Assembly (NCBI RefSeq): GCF_014196505.1
Contig: NZ_JACIDW010000002.1
Span: forward strand, 486,735 to 550,734
DNA length: 64,000 nucleotides
Reading direction: 5' to 3'
From: Rhizobium metallidurans
GTDB lineage: Bacteria > Pseudomonadota > Alphaproteobacteria > Rhizobiales > Rhizobiaceae
Shown: in pieces, positions 44,130 to 53,527 of the stretch
How the letters are laid out: each line of letters starts with the position of its first letter
Numbering within the stretch: the stretch's first letter is position 1
Program-made: the position numbers and the translations under genes
The notes under the pieces: model-generated
Database searches by the model: none
What the model was told of the DNA's origin: nothing
What the model saw: the letters and a program-made list of their open reading frames with translations, nothing else

Positions 44130-46319
44130 TCAGGCCGCCTTCGTCTTCGCCTTGCGCGACAGATGCGCCACCACGTTCTCGATCATCCGCATGCCGGCGT
44201 CGCCGCCGAGCGTCATGATCGATTCCGGATGGAACTGCACGGCCGCGATCGGTTCCTTGGCGTGCTCGATGCCCATGATCGTGCCGTCCTCGCTCTCCGC
44301 CGTGATGATGAAATCGCGCGGCAGGGTCGAGGGGTCGGCGAAGATCGAGTGGTAGCGGCCGACGGTGACTTCCTTGCCGAGGCCGGAGAATACCAGGCCC
44401 GGCTCCAGCACGCGGATGCGCGACGGCTTGCCGTGCATGGGAAGCGCCAGGTGACGGAGCTCGCCGCCATAGGCCTCGGCGATCGCCTGCAAGCCGAGGC
44501 AGACGCCGAAGATCGGCAGGTCGCGGGCGCGCGCCTTCTTGATCGTCGCCTTGCAGTCGAAATCCTTCGGGTTCCCTGGGCCCGGCGAAAGCACGACGAG
44601 ATCGGGATCGAGCCGGTCGAAGATCTCCTCCGGCACCGGCGAACGCACGGTCGAAACCTCGGCGCCCGTCTGGCGGAAGTAATTGGCGAGCGTATGCACG
44701 AAGCTGTCTTCGTGGTCGACCAGCAGGATCTTGACGCCCTTGCCCACGGTGGCGACGTCGCGGCTGGCCTTGGCCGTATTGCCGGCCTTGGCATCGCGGA
44801 TGGCGGAGAGCATGGCGGAGGCCTTCAGTTCGGTTTCGGCTTCTTCTTCCTCGGGGATGGAATCGTTCAAGAGCGTTGCCCCTGCCCTGACTTCGGCGAT
44901 CCCGTCCTTGATACGCACGGTGCGCAGCGTCAGCCCCGTGTTCATGTCGCCATTGAATCCGACCATGCCGATCGCGCCGCCATACCAGGCGCGCGGGCTC
45001 TTCTCATGGCTCTCGATGAAGCGCATGGCCCAAAGCTTCGGCGCGCCGGTGACGGTAACCGCCCAGGCATGAGACAGGAAGCCGTCGAACGCGTCCATGT
45101 CGTCGCGCAGGCGTCCCTCGATATGATCGACCGTGTGGATGAGGCGCGAATACATCTCGATCTGCCGGCGGCCGATGACCTTGACGGAACCCGGCTCGCA
45201 GACGCGGCTCTTGTCGTTGCGGTCGACATCCGAGCACATGGTGAGCTCGCTCTCATCCTTCTTCGAGTTCAGGAGCTTCAGGATCTGCTCGCTATCGGCG
45301 ATTGGATCGTCGCCACGCTTGATCGTGCCCGAGATCGGGCAGGTCTCGATGCGGCGGCCCGACACGCGCACGAACATCTCCGGCGAAGCGCCGACCAGAT
45401 ATTCCTGGTTTCCGAGATTGATGAAGAAGGAATAGGGCGACGGATTGATCGCCTTCAGCCGCTTGGAAATATCCGAAGGCTTGCTGTCGCAGCGCTCCAT
45501 GAACTTCTGCCCGGGCACGACCTCGAAGAGGTCGCCCTTGCGGAAGCTTTCCTTCGCCTTGACCACCAGCTCGGAATATTCGCCGGGGCGGTGATCGCTC
45601 TTCGGCGGGATCGTGTCGGTGCGCCGGAACGGCTCGGCCGGGATATCGCCGGCCTTGCCCTCGGTCGTCAGCCCGCCCTTTTCGAAATCGTAGCGGTCGA
45701 TCCAGGCCTTGGCCGAATAATTGTCGACCACCAGAATCTCGTCAGGGAGATAAAGCACCATGTCGCGCTGGTCTGAGGGACGTGTCAGCTTCAGGTTGAT
45801 GGCATCGAACTGGAAGGCGAGATCGTAACCGAAGGCGCCGTAGAGCCCGAGGCTGGCATCGGCCTGTGAATAGAAGAGATCGGTAACGGCGCGCAGCACG
45901 GTGAAAACAGTCGGGATCTTCGAGCGCTCTTCTTCGGTGAACGCCCGGTCGGGCGCCTTGACGGTGAGATCCAGCCGCCGCCTGGTCGCCGCACCCAGTT
46001 CCAGCTCGGAGATCGTCTTCAGCCGCTCGGTGACGAAGCCGAGAATGACCTCGCCGCGCTCGTTATAGGCGTCGATCCAGACCTTGCGGCCGTTGCAGGA
46101 AATGCCGAGCGGCGGATCGACCACGGCCGTATCCCAGCGCGTGTAGCGGCCCGGATATTCGTAGTTCGACGAGAATACCGCCCCGCGGCGCTCGTCGAGC
46201 TTGTCGATATAGGAGGAGACCGCGTCGGCATAAGGGATCGCCCGGCGCTGCCGCGTGACCGTGATGCCGCCCTTGGTCTCGTAGATCTCCGCTCCGTCAT
46301 CCCTGATGATCGTTACCAT
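44130..46319 (-). CDS. trpE(G): Anthranilate synthase, fused TrpE-TrpG
   Basis: 729 aa, the rhizobial fusion. The chorismate-binding TrpE part (about 1-510) has [31 protein letters not shown] and the [14 protein letters not shown] block; the glutaminase TrpG part (about 530-729) has the catalytic Cys in [16 protein letters not shown] and His/Glu in AVQFHPES. It makes anthranilate from chorismate and glutamine, the first step to tryptophan. Expression is preceded by a Trp-codon leader and attenuator (see trpL, 46361-46477). Confidence 0.98.
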   Translation of the reverse strand: MVTIIRDDGAEIYETKGGITVTRQRRAIPYADAVSSYIDKLDERRGAVFSSNYEYPGRYTRWDTAVVDPPLGISCNGRKVWIDAYNERGEVILGFVTERLKTISELELGAATRRRLDLTVKAPDRAFTEEERSKIPTVFTVLRAVTDLFYSQADASLGLYGAFGYDLAFQFDAINLKLTRPSDQRDMVLYLPDEILVVDNYSAKAWIDRYDFEKGGLTTEGKAGDIPAEPFRRTDTIPPKSDHRPGEYSELVVKAKESFRKGDLFEVVPGQKFMERCDSKPSDISKRLKAINPSPYSFFINLGNQEYLVGASPEMFVRVSGRRIETCPISGTIKRGDDPIADSEQILKLLNSKKDESELTMCSDVDRNDKSRVCEPGSVKVIGRRQIEMYSRLIHTVDHIEGRLRDDMDAFDGFLSHAWAVTVTGAPKLWAMRFIESHEKSPRAWYGGAIGMVGFNGDMNTGLTLRTVRIKDGIAEVRAGATLLNDSIPEEEEAETELKASAMLSAIRDAKAGNTAKASRDVATVGKGVKILLVDHEDSFVHTLANYFRQTGAEVSTVRSPVPEEIFDRLDPDLVVLSPGPGNPKDFDCKATIKKARARDLPIFGVCLGLQAIAEAYGGELRHLALPMHGKPSRIRVLEPGLVFSGLGKEVTVGRYHSIFADPSTLPRDFIITAESEDGTIMGIEHAKEPIAAVQFHPESIMTLGGDAGMRMIENVVAHLSRKAKTKAA

Positions 46320-46360
46320 TGCTTCACTCCGTTATCGGCCCGGATGACAGGCGGCCTTAA

Positions 46361-46396
46361 AAACAAAAAAAGCCGCCTGGTGTTTTCCGGGCGGCT
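46361..46396 (-). terminator. Transcription attenuator of trpE(G)
   Basis: On the minus strand AGCCGCC (46390-46396) and GGCGGCT (46371-46377) form a 7-bp perfect stem followed by T7 (46364-46370). It lies 36 bases beyond the leader stop and 42 bases before the trpE(G) ATG, exactly where a leader-controlled terminator is expected. Confidence 0.9.
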
Positions 46397-46432
46397 CATC
46401 GTCGTCTTTGGACACGATTGGTCGAGGCCGCC

Positions 46433-46477
46433 TCAGCGAGCCCACCACCAGATTGCAATGTTCAAGGACATGTTCAT
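46433..46477 (-). CDS. trpL: trp leader peptide MNMSLNIAIWWWAR
   Basis: 14 codons including three consecutive Trp codons (TGG TGG TGG) just before the end (WWWAR), as in known rhizobial trpL (Sinorhizobium [14 protein letters not shown]). Stalling at low charged tRNA-Trp would prevent the attenuator at 46361-46396. In Sinorhizobium meliloti the attenuated leader RNA (rnTrpL) and peptide act in trans; I infer the same here. Confidence 0.93.
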   Translation of the reverse strand: MNMSLNIAIWWWAR

Positions 46478-46485
46478 GGGCGGAA

Positions 46486-46514
46486 TTGTTAGCGTGAGTT
46501 CAAGGAGAGCGCAA
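46486..46514 (-). promoter_or_regulatory. Promoter of trpL-trpE(G)
   Basis: TTGCGC (46509-46514) and TAACAA (46486-46491), with a 17-base spacer on the minus strand. Start would be about 7 bases further, at or within a few bases of the trpL ATG (46477), giving a near-leaderless uORF. The boxes are only fair matches. Confidence 0.5.
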
Positions 46515-46532
46515 GAGGCGAATGCGGCAACG

Positions 46533-46560
46533 AAAAAGGGCGACCCGGAGGCCGCCCTTT
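46533..46560 (-). terminator. Rho-independent terminator after the haem receptor
   Basis: 8-bp stem (AAAGGGCG at 46535-46542 with CGCCCTTT at 46553-46560); on the minus strand it is followed by further T residues. It lies 8 bases past the receptor stop and 19 bases before the trpL -35 box, insulating trpL. Confidence 0.8.
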
Positions 46561-46568
46561 CGATCGTG

Positions 46569-48869
46569 TCAGAAGCGCTGCGTGAGCGAGATTTTGAAGG
46601 TACGGCCCGGCTCGGAGTAGTATTCGCGAGGCTGCGAACCACCGTTACGCACCGAGGCGTAGTCGTAATAGGTCTTGTCGAAGACATTGTAGATGCCGGC
46701 GTTGATCTTCAGGCCCTTGATCTGCTCGGGCTCCCACCATGCGGTCAGGTCGACGATGCCGTAGCCCGGCGTGCTGAAGTAGCTCATCGACGTCGCGGTT
46801 CCGATGGTCTGGCCACGCGCACGCTTGACGCCGGTCCAATCCAGGCCGACACCCCATGTCTCGGTGTCGTATCCGACGCTGATCACGGCCTTGAGCGGCG
46901 CGACCGACTGCAGGAACGTATTCGTATCGAGGTTGTTACCCTCCGCGTAGGCCAAGCCGGCCAGAGCGCGGAAGCCGTTCGAAAACCGCTTGTGAACGGA
47001 GACTTCGGTACCGTAGATCTCGGCGTTGGCGACATTGTTGTAGGTCGTGATGCCCTGCGGATACTGTGCCAGGTTGTAGCCGAGAGCGGCTGCCTGAGCG
47101 GCGTTCAGGCTCGTCGTGTCGATGAAGTTGCGGTAGCGGTTGTAGAACAGGTTGACGCGGCCGCCGAATTCATCGTCGCCGAGCTTGGCGCCGACTTCGA
47201 AACCATTGCTGGTTTCCGACTTCAGGTTGGGATTGCCGATACGCAGGTAGGTGCCCGGTCCGCCGAAGTTGCTGTAGAGTTCACCGGCCGTCGGCGCGCG
47301 GAAGCCCATGGCCCACTGGCCGTAGAGCAGGACCTGATCGTTGACTTCCTGCTCCAGCCGGACCTTCGGCGATATCGCCGTGTCATCGAAGCTGTTCGGA
47401 AGCGCCGGATTGTTAGCGTTCTCGGCGAAGGCATCGGTCATCTTCGGATCATGCTTGACCCAGTCGAAGCGCACGCCGGGCGTAACCGAGAAGCCTGTAT
47501 CGCCAAAATTGATCTTGTCGTCGACATAGAGACCGATCCGACCGCTGTCCACCTTCGGCGTATCGGCCTGGTTGGTGTGCAGGTTGGCGCACGCGGTGTA
47601 TCCGGCCGGATAAGAGCCGTTCGCAAGCGGTGCCGGGCATCTGTCGTAACCCGACGAATACTGCTCGTCGATGCTGCGGGCAATGTCGAAGCCGAAGACG
47701 AAATTATGGTCGAGGTAACCGGTATCGACGTTCTTTTCCAGCGCGCCGACGAGACCGATCGTGCGTTCGTTATACTCGTTGAGGCGGCCGATCGGGCCGA
47801 CGACCGAGGTGGAACGATAGCCGTTATATCCGGTGCCGCGCGTCTGATCCTGCCAGTAGAGCGAAGCCCAGGCGGCATCGACAAGGCTGTCGTCGCTCTC
47901 GGACTGGAACTTGTAGTCCAGCGAAACGCGATCGCGCGCGGTGGCATCATTGGTGAGATAGTTCCCGGGCAGATACTGATCGCGCGGCCCCAGAACTCTG
48001 ACCTGGTTGGTCTTCGCGTCGGTATCGCGATCCTTGCGGTAGCTCTCCGCCGTCAGGCCGATCGTGTGGCCGCCTTCGAGCTGCTGGCGCAGCTTGAACA
48101 GCAGGTTGTGCTGCTGGTAGTCGGAAGGGTTCGGGGCCGTGCGGGTCGCACCGTAGGTATCGACGGTTCCCTGGCTGTCGGTCTGCTTGCCGGCCTTGTA
48201 GCCGCCCTGGAACATGATCGAGGTGTTCTCGATGCGCTTGGCGATCGCCGCGGATGGCGCGGAGCTGCGGTCGGAGCTGTCGTAGGTGTACTTGACGATG
48301 CCGCCCCAGTCCCGGCCTTCCTCGATCAGGTCTTCCGGCTCCAGCGTGCGCACGGCGAGAACACCGCCGAGCGCGCCGCCCCCGGCACGGCTGGAATCGG
48401 CGCCACGCAGGACGTCGACGGCCGAAAGCGACGAGAAATCGAAGGTATCGACGCCACCCGTGGCGCTGCGCGTCGCATCCGACAGGAAGGTCAGCGGAAT
48501 GCCGTCGACGGTCGTCAGCACGCGGCTGCCCTCGAGGCCGCGAATGTTGACGCCACCCGTGTTGCGGTTGAAGTTGACGCCCGGCTCGGCGATGCGGCCA
48601 AGATCGCCGATGCTGGTGATCTGCTTGTTCTCGATCTCGGCGGCTGTCGTCTCGGTGGCGAGCGGCGTGTCGGTGACGCTGCCCGGCTCCGGCGCGGCGG
48701 AGACCCGCTTGCCCTTCACCACGATCTTCTGCAGCGTCGTTTCGCCGTCGCTTGTCGCGGCCGGCGTCGTCGTCGTCTGCGCGCTCTGCGCCAGCGCCTG
48801 CGAGACCGGACCGGCAAGAACGAACGCCGTGCCCACCAAAAGCGCCGCGCGCCAATGTCGGATAACCAT
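46569..48869 (-). CDS. TonB-dependent haem/haemoglobin receptor
   Basis: 766 aa from the ATG at 48869 with GAGGGG upstream (longer readings are unlikely). Signal peptide 1-28 (ending QALAQ), a TonB-box-like ETTLQKIVVKG, a plug domain (about 60-190, GVNIRGLEGSRVLTTVDGIPL) and a 22-strand barrel ending in the aromatic FKISLTQRF. The FRAP and NPNL boxes (YGQWAMGFRAPTAGELYSNFG, IGNPNLKSE) are the haem-receptor signatures. It matches rhizobial ShmR/HmuR in place: next to trpE(G), as in Sinorhizobium meliloti. No hmuTUV genes are nearby. Confidence 0.93.
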   Translation of the reverse strand: MVIRHWRAALLVGTAFVLAGPVSQALAQSAQTTTTPAATSDGETTLQKIVVKGKRVSAAPEPGSVTDTPLATETTAAEIENKQITSIGDLGRIAEPGVNFNRNTGGVNIRGLEGSRVLTTVDGIPLTFLSDATRSATGGVDTFDFSSLSAVDVLRGADSSRAGGGALGGVLAVRTLEPEDLIEEGRDWGGIVKYTYDSSDRSSAPSAAIAKRIENTSIMFQGGYKAGKQTDSQGTVDTYGATRTAPNPSDYQQHNLLFKLRQQLEGGHTIGLTAESYRKDRDTDAKTNQVRVLGPRDQYLPGNYLTNDATARDRVSLDYKFQSESDDSLVDAAWASLYWQDQTRGTGYNGYRSTSVVGPIGRLNEYNERTIGLVGALEKNVDTGYLDHNFVFGFDIARSIDEQYSSGYDRCPAPLANGSYPAGYTACANLHTNQADTPKVDSGRIGLYVDDKINFGDTGFSVTPGVRFDWVKHDPKMTDAFAENANNPALPNSFDDTAISPKVRLEQEVNDQVLLYGQWAMGFRAPTAGELYSNFGGPGTYLRIGNPNLKSETSNGFEVGAKLGDDEFGGRVNLFYNRYRNFIDTTSLNAAQAAALGYNLAQYPQGITTYNNVANAEIYGTEVSVHKRFSNGFRALAGLAYAEGNNLDTNTFLQSVAPLKAVISVGYDTETWGVGLDWTGVKRARGQTIGTATSMSYFSTPGYGIVDLTAWWEPEQIKGLKINAGIYNVFDKTYYDYASVRNGGSQPREYYSEPGRTFKISLTQRF

Positions 48870-48974
48870 AATCAACCCCTCAATGAAAAAAGTACCGGGC
48901 TGGCTGGTCGTCGCGCATCCGCGCTTGGAGGGGCTGGCTAGGTGTCTCGGCGAAGAATTCCGCCTACTTCTTGC

Positions 48975-49003
48975 CGCATAAAAAACATGAGTATGGTTGT
49001 CAA
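48975..49003 (-). promoter_or_regulatory. Promoter of the haem receptor gene
   Basis: TTGACA (48998-49003) and TATGCG (48975-48980), with a 17-base spacer on the minus strand, about 110 bases before the ATG. The -35 box is a perfect consensus and the -10 box is weak, which suits an activated or iron-regulated promoter. Confidence 0.5.
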
Positions 49004-49017
49004 TATATTCCGCCCAC

Positions 49018-49038
49018 ATATCATGATATAAGTAGTCA
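49018..49038. promoter_or_regulatory. Candidate iron-responsive (RirA/IRO) operator
   Basis: TGATATAAGTAGTCA (49024-49038) is TGA-N9-TCA, the IRO motif linked to RirA in rhizobia. It overlaps a perfect 12-bp palindrome, ATATCATGATAT (49018-49029). Both lie just upstream of the haem receptor -35 box, where a repressor would block polymerase. Confidence 0.55.
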
Positions 49039-49119
49039 TGTTTTAATCATGGCGATCAACGTTGCGAAATTGCAACGAAATCCGCCCCCATACGTTGTTA
49101 TCCCGCTGGGCATGAAACG

Positions 49120-50079
49120 ATGGATGGAAGCGTGAAGAAGACGGGCCAGATCGCGACAGCACTGTTATGCCTCATCATATTGACCGGCGCCGGCCTGCCC
49201 CAGACCGGTCCGAGACCCGAAGTGAAGCCCGGCGACAAGCCTTTGGAACAGCAGTCCGAGGACCCGGCGAAGGTTGAGGTCGCGCCCAAGCCGCTGCCCA
49301 AACCCGACACCAATGAGCCCGACCGTAACGAGTCAGACGCGAAGCCCGACACGCCGAAGTCTGACATGTCGAAGCCCGGCGCGAACACCACCGAAGGCGA
49401 ACAGCCCTCCTCCGACACGACGAGCAAGGACGCCGCCCCATCCAAGCGCGAGGTACAGGGACCGAACCTGCCCGAAAAGCAGACGCTCGAGGCCCAGAAC
49501 CTGACGATCGAGCCGGAAAGCGATGCCGACCACTCGGCATGCGTCAAGGAACTGGAGAGCCTTGGCGTCGTCTTCACCGATCTCGACCGCATCGACGACG
49601 GCAACGGCTGCGGCATCGACAAGCCGATCAAGGTCAGTGAAGCCCTGCCCGGCATCAAGCTGAAGCCGGATGGCGTCATGCGCTGCCCGGCCGCGCTGGC
49701 GCTCGCCCGCTGGATGAAGCAGACGGTGGTCCCGGCGGCCGCCGTCGCCGCCCCTGATCAGGGCCGCATCACCACCATCAACCAGGCCTCCACCTATATC
49801 TGCCGCCTGCGCAACAGCGCCGAAACCGGCAAGATTTCCGAACACGCGCGCGGCAACGCCGTTGATATCGCCAGCTTCGGCTTCGAGAAGGGCGAGGATG
49901 TCGCGGTCAAGCCGAGGCGCGAGGATTCGACCCTGATCGGCGCCTTCCAGCGCGCCGTCAGCGCCGCCGGCTGCCTGTACTTCACCACCGTGCTCGATCC
50001 CGAAAGCGACGCCGCCCATGAGAAGCACTTCCATCTCGACGTCCTGCAACGCAATGGCGGCTACCGCTACTGCCGCTGA
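49120..50079 (+). CDS. Extensin-like family protein, exported, likely zinc-dependent hydrolase
   Basis: 319 aa (ATG 49120; a GTG at 49132 is an alternative). A short signal-like segment (about 8-25) is followed by a long Pro/Lys/Asp/Ser-rich linker (about 30-125). The extensin-like C-terminal domain (about 145-319) has paired Cys and the M15-peptidase-like motif SEHARGNAVDI and HEKHFHLD, i.e. two His and an Asp for zinc, as in D-Ala-D-Ala carboxypeptidases. Periplasmic; probably acts on the cell wall. Divergent from the haem receptor. Confidence 0.85.
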   Translation: MDGSVKKTGQIATALLCLIILTGAGLPQTGPRPEVKPGDKPLEQQSEDPAKVEVAPKPLPKPDTNEPDRNESDAKPDTPKSDMSKPGANTTEGEQPSSDTTSKDAAPSKREVQGPNLPEKQTLEAQNLTIEPESDADHSACVKELESLGVVFTDLDRIDDGNGCGIDKPIKVSEALPGIKLKPDGVMRCPAALALARWMKQTVVPAAAVAAPDQGRITTINQASTYICRLRNSAETGKISEHARGNAVDIASFGFEKGEDVAVKPRREDSTLIGAFQRAVSAAGCLYFTTVLDPESDAAHEKHFHLDVLQRNGGYRYCR

Positions 50080-50152
50080 AAATCGAGAAATGTCAGTGGC
50101 TTGCCGGGATGAGGTGAATCGGAATCCGAGCGTCTTCAGTCCAGGCGGAAGG

Positions 50153-51832
50153 TCAGAACAGCCCCTCGATCGCGCCTTCTTCATTGAGGTGGATGCGCTC
50201 GGCGGCAGGCGATTTCGGCAGGCCGGGCATGGTCATGATCTCGCCGGTGATGACGACGACGAAGCCGGCGCCCGCCGACAGCCTGACCTCGCGCACCGAA
50301 ACCACATGCCCCTCTGGCGCGCCGCGCAGGTTCGGGTCGGTCGAGAACGAATATTGCGTCTTGGCGATGCAGACCGGCAGATGGCCATAGCCCTGCTCTT
50401 CCCAGACCTTCAGTTGGTCGCGCACCGTCTTCGGCACGCTCACCTCGCTGGCATGATATATCTGGGCGGCTACTTCCTCGATCTTCTCGATCAGCGGCAT
50501 GGCGTCGGGATAGATCGGCGCGAACCTGGCATCGCCCGATTCCGCCATCTCCACCACCTTCCACGCCAGTTCCTCGATACCAACGGACCCTTCCGCCCAG
50601 TGCCGGCAGACGATCGCCTCGGCGCCGAGATGCGCGACATAGGCCTTCACCGCCTGCACCTCGGCATCCGTGTCGGAAACGAAGTGATTGATGGCGACCA
50701 CGACCGGCACGCCGAACTTGCGCACATTGGCCACATGGCGGCCGAGGTTGGAACAGCCGCGCGTCACGGCGCCGACATCCTCGCGTCCGAGATCGCCCTT
50801 GCCGACACCGCCATTCATCTTCAGCGCGCGCACGGTCGCCACGATCACCGCCGCATCGGGCTTCAGCCCGGCCTTGCGGCACTTGATGTCGAAGAACTTC
50901 TCCGCCCCGAGATCCGCGCCGAACCCGGCCTCCGTCACCACGTAGTCGGCAAGCTTCAGCGCCGTCCTGGTGGCGATGACGGAGTTGCACCCGTGGGCGA
51001 TGTTGGCGAACGGGCCGCCATGCACCAGCGCCGGATTGTTCTCCAGTGTCTGCACCAGGTTCGGCTGCATCGCATCCTTGAGAAGCACGGCCATGGCGCC
51101 GTCCGCCTTCAGGTCGCGCGCGAAAACCGCTGTCTTGTCGAAACGGTAGCCGATGATGATGTTGCCGAGGCGCTCTTCCAGGTCCTGAAGATCGGAGGCC
51201 AGGCACAGGATCGCCATCACCTCCGAGGCGACCGTGATGTCGAAGCCGCTCTCGCGCGGAAAGCCATTGGAGATGCCGCCGAGCGAGGCGACGATCTCGC
51301 GCAGCGCCCGGTCGTTCATGTCCATCACGCGCCGCCAGGTGACGCGGCGCACGTCGATATCGAGCGCGTTGCCCCAGTAGATGTGGTTGTCGATCATCGC
51401 CGAAAGCAGGTTATGGGCCGCCGTGATCGCGTGGAAATCGCCGGTAAAGTGGAGGTTGATATCCTCCATCGGCACGACCTGCGCATATCCGCCGCCGGCC
51501 GCCCCGCCCTTGACCCCGAAGCACGGCCCGAGCGAGGGCTCGCGCACGCAGATGACGGCCTTCTTTCCGATCCGGTTCAGCCCGTCGCCGAGCCCGACGG
51601 TCGTGGTCGTCTTGCCCTCGCCGGCCGGCGTCGGATTGATGGCGGTGACGAGAATAAGCTTGCCGTCTGGCTTGCCCGCCTGCGCGGTGGTGAATTCGGC
51701 GCTGATCTTCGCCTTGTCGTGCCCATAGGGCGAGAGCTGGGCCGCCGGAATTCCGAGCCGGTCGCCGATCTCGTAGATCGGCTTTTTCACCGCGGCGCGC
51801 GCGATCTCGATGTCGGTTTTATACTCAGCCAT
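50153..51832 (-). CDS. fhs: Formate-tetrahydrofolate ligase
   Basis: 559 aa from the ATG at 51832, the standard length. It makes 10-formyl-THF from formate, THF and ATP. The P-loop-like [22 protein letters not shown] (about 65-86), [36 protein letters not shown] and the [11 protein letters not shown] blocks are the Fhs signatures. It links C1 metabolism of formate to purine/serine synthesis. Single gene; divergent from the UPF0114 gene. Confidence 0.97.
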   Translation of the reverse strand: MAEYKTDIEIARAAVKKPIYEIGDRLGIPAAQLSPYGHDKAKISAEFTTAQAGKPDGKLILVTAINPTPAGEGKTTTTVGLGDGLNRIGKKAVICVREPSLGPCFGVKGGAAGGGYAQVVPMEDINLHFTGDFHAITAAHNLLSAMIDNHIYWGNALDIDVRRVTWRRVMDMNDRALREIVASLGGISNGFPRESGFDITVASEVMAILCLASDLQDLEERLGNIIIGYRFDKTAVFARDLKADGAMAVLLKDAMQPNLVQTLENNPALVHGGPFANIAHGCNSVIATRTALKLADYVVTEAGFGADLGAEKFFDIKCRKAGLKPDAAVIVATVRALKMNGGVGKGDLGREDVGAVTRGCSNLGRHVANVRKFGVPVVVAINHFVSDTDAEVQAVKAYVAHLGAEAIVCRHWAEGSVGIEELAWKVVEMAESGDARFAPIYPDAMPLIEKIEEVAAQIYHASEVSVPKTVRDQLKVWEEQGYGHLPVCIAKTQYSFSTDPNLRGAPEGHVVSVREVRLSAGAGFVVVITGEIMTMPGLPKSPAAERIHLNEEGAIEGLF

Positions 51833-51981
51833 GCCGCCCCCAGACCTTTTCGTCGTTCGAACGTCACGTTTATGCCAATGGCCCGGTGAAATATACCGAA
51901 AGTTTGCGACCCCGCCGGTTGCGCACGGACACCCGCAGCCTCTATCACCAAGCGTTGATTTAGCACTTACGGGGACAAACC

Positions 51982-52494
51982 ATGAAATCACTCGAGCTCA
52001 TCGTCGAGCGCATCATTCTTTCCAGCCGCTGGATTCTCGTCGTCTTCTATCTTGGTCTGGCGCTTTCGCTGGCGGTCTACGCCGTGTCCTTCGGCTACAA
52101 GTTCCTGAAGGTCGCCTCCAACGTCTTTACCTATGACGAAGGTGAAATGATCCTGGCCATGCTCGGCCTCATCGACGCGGCGCTGGTCGCCAGCCTGATC
52201 GTTATGGTGATGATCTCGGGCTACGAGAATTTCGTCAGTCGCCTCGACGAAAGCGAGGCCGACGTCTCCTTCATCGGCAAGCTCGATGCCGGCAGCCTCA
52301 AGATCAAGGTCGCCTCGTCGATCGTCGCCATCTCGTCGATCCACCTCCTGCAGGTTTTCCTGAATTCGGAGCAGTTCACCGACAGCAAGATCATGTGGCT
52401 GACCATCATGCACATGGCCTTCGTCGTCTCCGCCGTCATGCTCGGTTTCCTCGAGCAGCTGATGCGGAAAAACAAGGACAGTTCGAAGGTCTGA
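51982..52494 (+). CDS. UPF0114 (YqhA-type) membrane protein
   Basis: 170 aa with four hydrophobic segments (about 15-40, 60-82, 105-128, 135-158). The stretches [20 protein letters not shown] and [13 protein letters not shown] are diagnostic for the UPF0114/TIGR00645 family. No function is established. It is read alone, with no partner on either side. Confidence 0.9.
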   Translation: MKSLELIVERIILSSRWILVVFYLGLALSLAVYAVSFGYKFLKVASNVFTYDEGEMILAMLGLIDAALVASLIVMVMISGYENFVSRLDESEADVSFIGKLDAGSLKIKVASSIVAISSIHLLQVFLNSEQFTDSKIMWLTIMHMAFVVSAVMLGFLEQLMRKNKDSSKV

Positions 52495-52770
52495 CGAAAA
52501 CTGATTCGCGGGCGGTCTTGCCGCCTGCGACATATCGCGCAAGGCAGATAATACCCTTGTGATTTGCTAGTGAAGAAAATTCCTGCGCTCGACACCGAGA
52601 AAACAATACATAGTTGTTTTAATATTTACTAATAACAACCGATGGAAGATTTTTCGTGTTTAAATTATAACACATTAATCTAATAGCGGTGCGCCGCACA
52701 AATTGTGGCTAGCAAATATATCAGATAGTCGATCTTATGGCTTGAGTGGCAGGCTGGCGGGAATTGATTG

Positions 52771-53490
52771 ATGTCTTACATAGCTACCTCGGAGAGGCAG
52801 TCAGTATTGACGGCTGAAATTGCAGCAGTGAAAACTAGACCGGCATTCGTCCAGGCAATGTTTCGTACCGCCGAAGCTTTCGGTTTCAAATACGCGACGC
52901 TGATGGACGCACCGACGCCCGAGAGCTTTCTTCTGAAGTCGCTGTTGATCGAAACCAATCTGCCGGCCGCCTATATCAGCGGCTTCGATCGCGCCCGCTT
53001 CATGCAGCTTCCAATGTTTTCGACCGGCATGTCGGGCTCGGCCCTGCCCCGCTGCTGGAACCTGCGCGATGGCTCCAACATGTTCCCGCCGGAACTGGAG
53101 GAGCTGAAGAGCGCCCACGACATGCGGGCGGGCGTCGCCGTTCCCATGCATTCCGCGGATGGTCACCGTTTGCTGTTCTGGTTGTCGGGCACGCGCGCGC
53201 CGCTTGGACAGACGGAGATCAACGAAGTGAGCATGATCCTGCTACACCTGCTGGACGCCTTTAATCTCGTCAAGTCCGCCAAGATCAGCGACCACCCGCC
53301 ATTGTCGGCGCGCGAGCGCGAAGTCGTGCGCTGGACGTCGCAGGGCAAGACCTCGATCGAGATCGGGCAGATCCTGTCGCTCTCCGACCATACGGTCAAC
53401 GCCTACATGACCAGCGCCATCAAGAAGCTCGATTGCGTCAACCGCACCCAGCTGGTCGCCAAGGCGATCCGCTACAAGCTGATCAACTGA
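52771..53490 (+). CDS. LuxR-type transcriptional regulator (solo)
   Basis: 239 aa from ATG 52771; a TTG three bases earlier is in frame. The N-terminal ~165 residues resemble the autoinducer-binding domain (region AYISGFDRARFMQLPMFSTGMSGSALPRCW) and the C-terminal HTH is LSAREREVVRWTSQGKTSIEIGQILSLSDHTVNAYMTSAIKKL (about 175-225), with the GxxxSxEI pattern. No luxI-like synthase is in the window, so its ligand, if any, is unknown. The 276 bases upstream are AT-rich. Confidence 0.87.
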   Translation: MSYIATSERQSVLTAEIAAVKTRPAFVQAMFRTAEAFGFKYATLMDAPTPESFLLKSLLIETNLPAAYISGFDRARFMQLPMFSTGMSGSALPRCWNLRDGSNMFPPELEELKSAHDMRAGVAVPMHSADGHRLLFWLSGTRAPLGQTEINEVSMILLHLLDAFNLVKSAKISDHPPLSAREREVVRWTSQGKTSIEIGQILSLSDHTVNAYMTSAIKKLDCVNRTQLVAKAIRYKLIN

Positions 53491-53491
53491 C

Positions 53492-53516
53492 GCCGCGCCA
53501 CCGGAGCCGGCGCGGC
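53492..53516. terminator. GC-rich hairpin between convergent genes
   Basis: GCCGCGCC (53492-53499) pairs with GGCGCGGC (53509-53516) around 9 bases. No T run follows on either strand, so termination by it would be weak. It lies between the luxR-type and DUF2333 3' ends. Confidence 0.4.
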
Positions 53517-53527
53517 AAGGCTCGCCC

